Assembly (NCBI GenBank): GCA_004335635.1
Contig: QAXH01002756.1
Span: 1-12,770, forward strand
Reading direction: 5' to 3'
Length of the DNA stretch: 12,770 nt
From: Chloromonas sp. AAM2
Lineage: Eukaryota > Chlorophyta > Chlorophyceae > Chlamydomonadales > Chlamydomonadaceae
Position numbers and translations under genes: made by a program. The notes under the pieces were generated by a model. That model saw only the letters and a list, made by a program, of their open reading frames with translations. It did not search any database and was not told the DNA's origin. Below, one piece after another: positions 7,958 through 12,770 of the stretch; position 1 is the first letter of the stretch; each line of letters begins with the position of its first letter.

Positions 7958-10900
7958 TTACTCCGTACTGGGCAGGAGCCAGTGATTAATTACATGCATG
8001 TACGCCTGCACATGCACACATATGCACGTGCGTGACACTCAGCACAAGCTACAGGAGACAAGATACCACACCTCAGTACCAGCTCACATCCTTAAATTGA
8101 GTTGCACCCTGGTGTCAACACCCCACACTCGTTTTCACTCATTTAAGCAACGACGTCAGAGGCAACCGCCACTGCCTGGTTCGAGATAGTCATGTGGGTA
8201 GCAATCACATTAAAAAAAAAAAAAGTTTGCCAGTTCAGGACAGGACACACGAACAGTCACCACATGAACCTATCAAATTGTCCCAGAACTGGCAAACTTC
8301 TTTTTTTTGTGTGCAGCTTGACTGTTATGCAGCTGTTGGAGCCTATCAGCCGTCTTACCTTGCCAGCAGTCACGTCCAATGAGCCCATGGGCATCTCCAT
8401 GCTGGGCAGGGATGGGACTAGGTGGGGCACCAGGGTGGCAGTGGAGTAGTCGCTGACCACCTGGGTACTGTTGTCTTGCACCTTGCTGACGAGCAACGGG
8501 CTGCAGGGGGCAGGCAACACATTGTGCACCTGGCATGGCTTGGCAATGGTATGTGCATGCACAAGACCGACTGTGACGTTCTGTTCAGTTTACTCGTGGC
8601 AGGCGTTCTTAGCATATGACATTGTTCCAAGTTGTTTGTCCCTTGCTCTTTTGTGTACATGCACGGGTTTCAATCATGTGCATCTGATCTGCAACCCTGG
8701 GCTACCTCGTCAACCACGGTCGTCGTATACTGTGTCATTCAGCTGTGCCCATGCAGTACCATGGGTACGTGTGCGTACCAGGCTGGGAACTCACCGTGAC
8801 ATCAACAAGGTGTTGAGGCTTTGTGGGCCGATGTTGGTCAGCTGCCTGGCAGTGTACGTGCCCGGCACAACGTGCTGAAGCAGGAGTATGTCCATCTGCA
8901 GGTGTCCAAAGCCATCGAATCAAACATTTTGTTGTCAACTTGTCTCTCAATGAATTACTCTGCCACGCGTCAGCGCTTGCGAGCATCCAAGCCCTTTTTT
9001 TCAAATATGCATGGCTGAAGAATCCACATGCTTACAAATGACACGTGACATATACCGTGACGTACCCAAGCGTACCCAAGTGTCTGAGTCAAGCACACAG
9101 GTAATGTGGTGCACATGCACACATCGCCCACCATGTTGTCATCCTTGAAGAACTTCTCCGGCGTAGTCTTCAGCTTGCCTAGCAGGTCCGGAAAAGCCTA
9201 CGTACATTCAGCAGGCAGCCAGTAAACCCGCATGCAAGCGGCAAACAAGCGCGCACAGACTGTGCTACTCTGGTGGCCTTTGTCTGATGCATCAAGATAA
9301 AGGTCCACTGCTTGCTTGCAAGGCCAGCTGAGTGCTTCAGCACAGGCGTCAACTCCTGGAGGACGCCTACCTTCCAATCACCTACCCACAGCATTGCTAT
9401 TTGCACTTTGCAGTTGCCTTTTGTTGCTTAGGGTTTGTCAGGACGGTGCCCAGCCTCGTCTCTTGCATGCCTTGCTATAGTTTGTGCCCCGTGCATGTGG
9501 GGGCCCTGATGTACTAACACAAAATATTCAGTAGCTGTCCATGTCCTGCACGCTGGGTCCCATGTCCCACCTTGTTGCTCGGTGCAAGGAAGGTGATGTT
9601 CAGATTAGAATTTGACAGGTACTCGACAAAGTTAGGGTTGCGCTTGAGCACGTGCCACAGCGTCTCCAGGCCTGGAATAATAGATACGGCCCGGGTCACG
9701 TGGCTGTACTCAGTGCCTGGCAGGTCACGTGCTGGGCTGGTAAGGTCCGGGAGCAGAACACGGTCCACCAGAAGTATTGTTACCTAGCATGGCAGCAAAT
9801 TAAATCGATTACACACTTTGGTTGGACTACATTGCCACCCACAGCAGCAAGGCTACTCTGATCTTCATGACTCTCAAGTCTTGACCTTTCAGTTCACTGC
9901 TCTAACCTCTCCTGAGCTATTGTCCACCTTTTGTCTTCGCCTTTTGCTGTTTAACAAGCCTTCAGGTGCAGGCAAACTGTAACAATGACAGCAACAACAC
10001 CTGTAGCGCAGTACACATACGTCCACCTTTTGCTGCTTACCTTGCCCGCAGTGACTGGCCCATGACTGCTGACGTGGACGCGGTTGGAATCACCCCTGAA
10101 TATCAGTTTTGTGCTGTTCTTGACAGCGCTGTACTCTTTCAAGACAGTCAGCTCCGACCTGTGGGCAAACACCGGACATCCTTGCGCCCATTCATGGACA
10201 CAACACAAGACAAATGGGCGCCTAAGCTGTGTTTCTTAATGTTTTAAATCTGTGCAATCGCAGCGGTGATTTCAAAGGATGTTCAACAACGTTGGGTCGG
10301 AAATCTACTGAACAATACACTATTCAGATACTAAACCGAATCTCTGCCAGTCAGCACAGGTGAAGCCACATACGTTTGGTTGCAACTGTGCTGTGACAAG
10401 ATGATGGCCCATCTGTGTTATTGTCAGCAGATTGCACATGACACCAGTGCCTTTCCCCTGTCACACTGCCGCCAGTGGCGTTTCTGTAAACTGTCCCAGA
10501 ACTGGCAAGCATCTTGTTTGTGTAATCTGGCAAACATCTAGGTGGTTTGTGTGATCTCTGCTGTGATCTCCATGTGTGACGTGAGCGCACTCAAGCAATT
10601 GTTGCACCGTGTACAGCTGGACAAGCAGCATAACCTCCTGCACACATTCCACACTGCTCACCTGCCGTTGACACTTTCCAGCAAGCTGGGCAGGAGCTGA
10701 TTATTGTACAGCCATTGTTCAGGCTGTTTAATTTGGTAGTCTGCAAACGGGCAAATTGTGTTTAAAAACTCAAGAAGCGCGAGGGACATGGATTGATGAG
10801 CGGCTCAGTTGCATAAGGTTGAACATCGCCAGCATGCATTTGCCAGCATCGCACCCGGAATGATGTGGAGTTGCAAGGTTGCCAGCACTTCCTCTTCATT

Positions 10901-11836
10901 GGCTAGCCATTGATCAAAGCTGATACCCTTGTCCGCCACCATCCTTTCAAAAGCCTGCAGGCGGCAGGCTGGTGTCTGGTGAGATTGTGCTTTTGTTTTT
11001 ACCACACTGAGCCACGCAGTGCGCAATGCACTTGACGGGGTTCATGATTTACAGCCGTACTGCAGGTGACAAGGTGTTTCCAAATGATGTACTGCATATG
11101 GGTTTGCCCATATAGCAAGGTTTTGCACTCCTCTCATACCATCGTGCTGGCACCTGTATCCATGTTTGATGCCGGTGGTACGTTGTCCATTTTTTCTGCC
11201 TTGCTTATCGTCTTGCAACAAACATGATGCCTGGTGTCTGGTGTACGACCTTTGGCCTGGCATGTGGCATGTCCCAGCATACTAGTGTACCCAGTGTTTC
11301 AAGCCATCTCAGACTCACGTTGTTTGTTGGGGCCAACCTGCGTGCAGCACACACCCAAGTCGGATTAGCTGCACAGCAATGACCACAGGATTGGCGTATT
11401 TTACTTTGTCTTTGTACTGCCAGTTTTACTTGCATCATTGCATAAAGGACATGTCTGCTGTGGCGTGCCGTACCTGGCACGTTTACATAGAAGACTTGGA
11501 AGACAGAGTTCCCTCGTCCGGCAATCCCAAGGCGTTTGCACGTTGCTGCACAGTACCTCTTGCCCTTTGGTCTTATTGCCTCACCATGTGGCCTCCCAGG
11601 TGGACTTGGTGAAGGCGGGATCGGTGCCCAGGCTGGTAACCTTAAGAGCCTTGTTGAGCATTGTAAGTTGATCCATGACCTTCAGTGCTTCAACCACGTT
11701 CGGAAAAGACAGATTGCAGGGGCACCTTGCTGATGATTCATAAACCTTGGCCATGATGATCATCAGGGAAAGGACAAGGCCACCTGGGGAGGTGTGCATG
11801 ACAGCAACTTAAACCCAACGAAAGCAGGGCCAGCAT
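7958..11836 (-). CDS. Secreted protein with two fasciclin (FAS1) domains, eleven exons
   Basis: Exons: 11836-11784, 11725-11585, 11337-11319, 10954-10855, 10740-10662, 10158-10041, 9783-9571, 9197-9132, 8895-8795, 8500-8359 and 8005-7958 (stop TAA). All introns are GT-AG and the phases close, giving 359 residues. Residues 1-14 (MLALLSLGLSCCHA) look like a signal peptide. FAS1 domain 1, about 27-184, runs from NVVEALKVMDQLTMLNKALK through the LAPTN motif and LQLHIIP to VTILLVDRVLLPDL. Domain 2, about 203-359, runs from SIIPGLETLWHVLKRNPNF through NITFLAPSNKAF and LLLQHVVPG to YMHVINHWLLP. FAS1 proteins are extracellular or wall-associated adhesion modules in plants and algae. There is no C-terminal hydrophobic tail, so no GPI anchor is expected. 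Exons 3-11 are strongly supported. The first exon and its 58-base intron are the least certain part; a different upstream start is possible. Confidence 0.88.
8212..8309. mobile_element. Short copy of the foldback / MITE-like element, in the last FAS1 intron
   Basis: The left arm is a run of A followed by AGTTTGCCAGTTC and a diverged end (AGGACAGGACA). The right arm is TTGTCCCAGAACTGGCAAAC then TTC and a T run. The arms match the element at 2955-3169, but the interior is only about 50 bases. It sits wholly within the FAS1 intron 8358-8006. The homopolymer A/T ends and the short interior suggest an internally deleted copy. Confidence 0.6.
9061..9080. repeat. Two tandem copies of CGTACCCAAG
   Basis: Perfect 10-base direct duplication inside the FAS1 intron 9131-8896. 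Probably a replication-slippage product with no function. Confidence 0.6.
10464..10519. mobile_element. Half copy of the foldback element in a FAS1 intron
   Basis: CACTGCCGCCAGTG followed by CTGTCCCAGAACTGGCAAGC and ATCTTGTTTG matches, in order, the right half of the element at 2955-3169 (inner CACTGCTTCCAGTG, then TTGTCCCAGAATTGGCAAAC and TTCTTTTTTG). I found no matching left arm upstream. It lies in the 503-base FAS1 intron 10661-10159, the longest intron of that gene. Confidence 0.45.
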
Positions 11837-12283
11837 CGTCGAACTACGGTGTATAATTGAGCCATAAGTGTACCTGTGCATCCTGTACTCTCTACCTGTG
11901 CATCCTCGGAAGCGTGACCAGCGCCAAGGCTGGCCGGAAAACGCTGCCATCTGTGACTTGTCCGCAGGGCTCGAGCTGGGCCGCAGTAATGAGAAGCTGC
12001 GGCAATGCCAAGCCAGACCGTAGCAGCCGCTGGAAGTAAACAGGCCAGCTGCTGTGCCTCGGCCAGCGCCAACTCTCTGTCCGATGTGCGCTTGGCCGTT
12101 GAGAGAGTTCAGCAGGCTAGTAATGATGGCACTCCATGGATGGCACTACTTTGCCGATGCAAAAATATGCCTGTTGCTGGCTGCACTGTTTCTTTCTGTG
12201 TGCACCTGATCGGCAGCTGGCGTGCCTCGGGGCTGCAACTGACGGAGGTTCCACCATTCGCGGCGTCAACAATTCTGTTTCCA
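11837..12283. promoter_or_regulatory. Upstream region of the FAS1 gene, possibly shared with a divergent gene
   Basis: About 450 bases with no frame I trust. It should hold the FAS1 promoter and 5' UTR. TACCTGTGCATCCT is repeated at 11871-11884 and 11893-11906 (22-base period), 35-70 bases upstream of the proposed ATG. Short coding-like frames exist on both strands (minus 12072-11880, plus 11940-12040), but they conflict with each other and none shows a full exon structure. No TATA box was seen. Confidence 0.35.
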
Positions 12284-12469
12284 ATGTTGTGGCATAGAGT
12301 ATCACTTCCTGTCATGTGCGCAGCAGGTTTGAAGCTATTTGATGTCGATGCCAGCCCGGACACCAGAGCGCTGGCCTCGGAAACTCCGAAGCCGGAAACA
12401 GGCGCCGGGTCACAGTCGTCGATCTCGTGGGCTCCGAAAGCACAACCCAGGCGCTTCAACACAAACAGG
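12284..12469 (+). CDS. Candidate first exon of a plus-strand gene of unknown function
   Basis: Open frame from ATG at 12284 (or 12314) to a strong donor, AGG|GTGAGT, at 12470, in phase 0. The encoded segment turns hydrophilic and disordered, rich in Pro, Ser, Thr, Glu and Lys (for example RALASETPKPETGAGSQSS). I found no confident next exon in the remaining 300 bases, so the intron may run off the window. The opposite strand is also open here, which weakens the case. If real, it would be divergent from the FAS1 gene. No family is recognised. Confidence 0.25.
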
Positions 12470-12501
12470 GTGAGTCGGCCGCTTGAACTGGCCAGCCTAC
12501 A

Positions 12502-12684
12502 ATGTCAGATGCGGATACATTAACACCACCCAACCTTCGCCTTGACCTTGGACGTGAACCCAAACCGTCCAGCGTCATTGACTTGACTCTGGCTGTCCGA
12601 AGCCGTGGACAGCGGGGCATTCGTTCGGCTGCAACCTACGGCTTGTTACCTTCGACATTTGTCACCCCGATAACAGAGCTCTAG
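12502..12684 (+). CDS. Small hypothetical open frame, 60 residues
   Basis: ATG to TAG frame beginning MSDADTLTPPNLRLDLGREP. Composition is plausible for protein, but length is short, no homology is recognised, and it is out of phase with the candidate exon ending at 12469. It could be a first exon with a hidden donor, or chance. Confidence 0.12.
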   Translation: MSDADTLTPPNLRLDLGREPKPSSVIDLTLAVRSRGQRGIRSAATYGLLPSTFVTPITEL

Positions 12685-12718
12685 GTGGGCTGGCGGCCCA
12701 TTCCAAGCTAGGAATGTG

Positions 12719-12770
12719 CCACCGCCCCTTTGGCCCCTGCCCCCTCTCCCACCGCCCCTGTGGCCCCCGC
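12719..12770. repeat. Start of a C-rich tandem repeat, 30-base period
   Basis: CCACCGCCCCTTTGGCCCC at 12719 recurs as CCACCGCCCCTGTGGCCCC at 12749, with CCCT-rich spacers. The repeat is cut by the right edge. It could be a minisatellite or the beginning of a Pro/Ala-rich coding tract (CCN and GCC codons), common in chlorophyte genes; the direction cannot be told from two units. Confidence 0.55.

Noticed and set aside
7860..8040. CA/TG-rich stretch with ACACAC, TATATA and CACGTG motifs
   Set aside because: It covers the last FAS1 exon and its acceptor; the repeats are short and irregular, and the CACGTG cores are too common to call a regulatory site.
10580..10620. Minus-strand segment reading LYTVQQLLE, which resembles the FAS1 stretch after the HIIP motif
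   Set aside because: Its acceptor gives the wrong phase for the preceding exon. Exon 10740-10662 fits both flanking phases and gives a better FAS1 match (YNNQLLPSLLESVNGR).
11809..12072. Minus-strand frame starting at a TTG with a hydrophobic stretch, a possible alternative FAS1 signal peptide
   Set aside because: There is no ATG, an upstream in-frame stop lies close by, and the ATG at 11836 gives a cleaner signal peptide with correct splice phase.

Overview
This window looks like nuclear DNA of a green alga (Chlorophyta; class not resolved). The genes are broken into many short exons by GT-AG introns of mostly 100-500 bases. A TGTAA pentamer, the usual chlorophyte poly(A) signal, follows two of the three reconstructed genes. 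The best-supported protein family is the plant/algal ankyrin plus arginine-rich tandem CCCH zinc finger (RR-TZF) type. There is no bacterial operon structure, rRNA, tRNA or CRISPR.

Layout. (1) 2-1165, plus strand: the 3' end of a three-exon gene for a conserved-looking but unrecognised soluble protein, cut by the left edge. (2) 1166-3825: about 2.7 kb without a gene that I can assemble. It holds an inverted-repeat element (2955-3169) and a string of coding-like short minus-strand stretches that may be a heavily spliced gene or its remains. (3) 7238-3826, minus strand: a six-exon gene for a 745-residue ankyrin/RR-TZF protein with a long Gly/Met/His/Gln-rich tail, probably an mRNA-binding regulator. 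(4) 11836-7958, minus strand: an eleven-exon gene for a secreted protein with two fasciclin (FAS1) domains, including a 19-base microexon. (5) 11837-12770: the region upstream of the FAS1 gene, with weak plus-strand coding candidates and the start of a C-rich tandem repeat at the right edge.

The FAS1 and RR-TZF genes lie in tandem on the minus strand about 0.7 kb apart. Nothing shows that they share a pathway: one predicted product is extracellular or cell-wall, the other intracellular and RNA-binding. All exon models were built by eye from reading frame, splice consensus, phase agreement and family motifs. The phases of both long models close exactly (2,238 and 1,080 coding bases).

The most interesting observations are a small foldback/MITE-like family with three copies here, two of them in introns of the FAS1 gene; the matching intron positions and phases in the two FAS1 domains, which indicate duplication of an already intron-bearing unit; and the FAS1 microexon.
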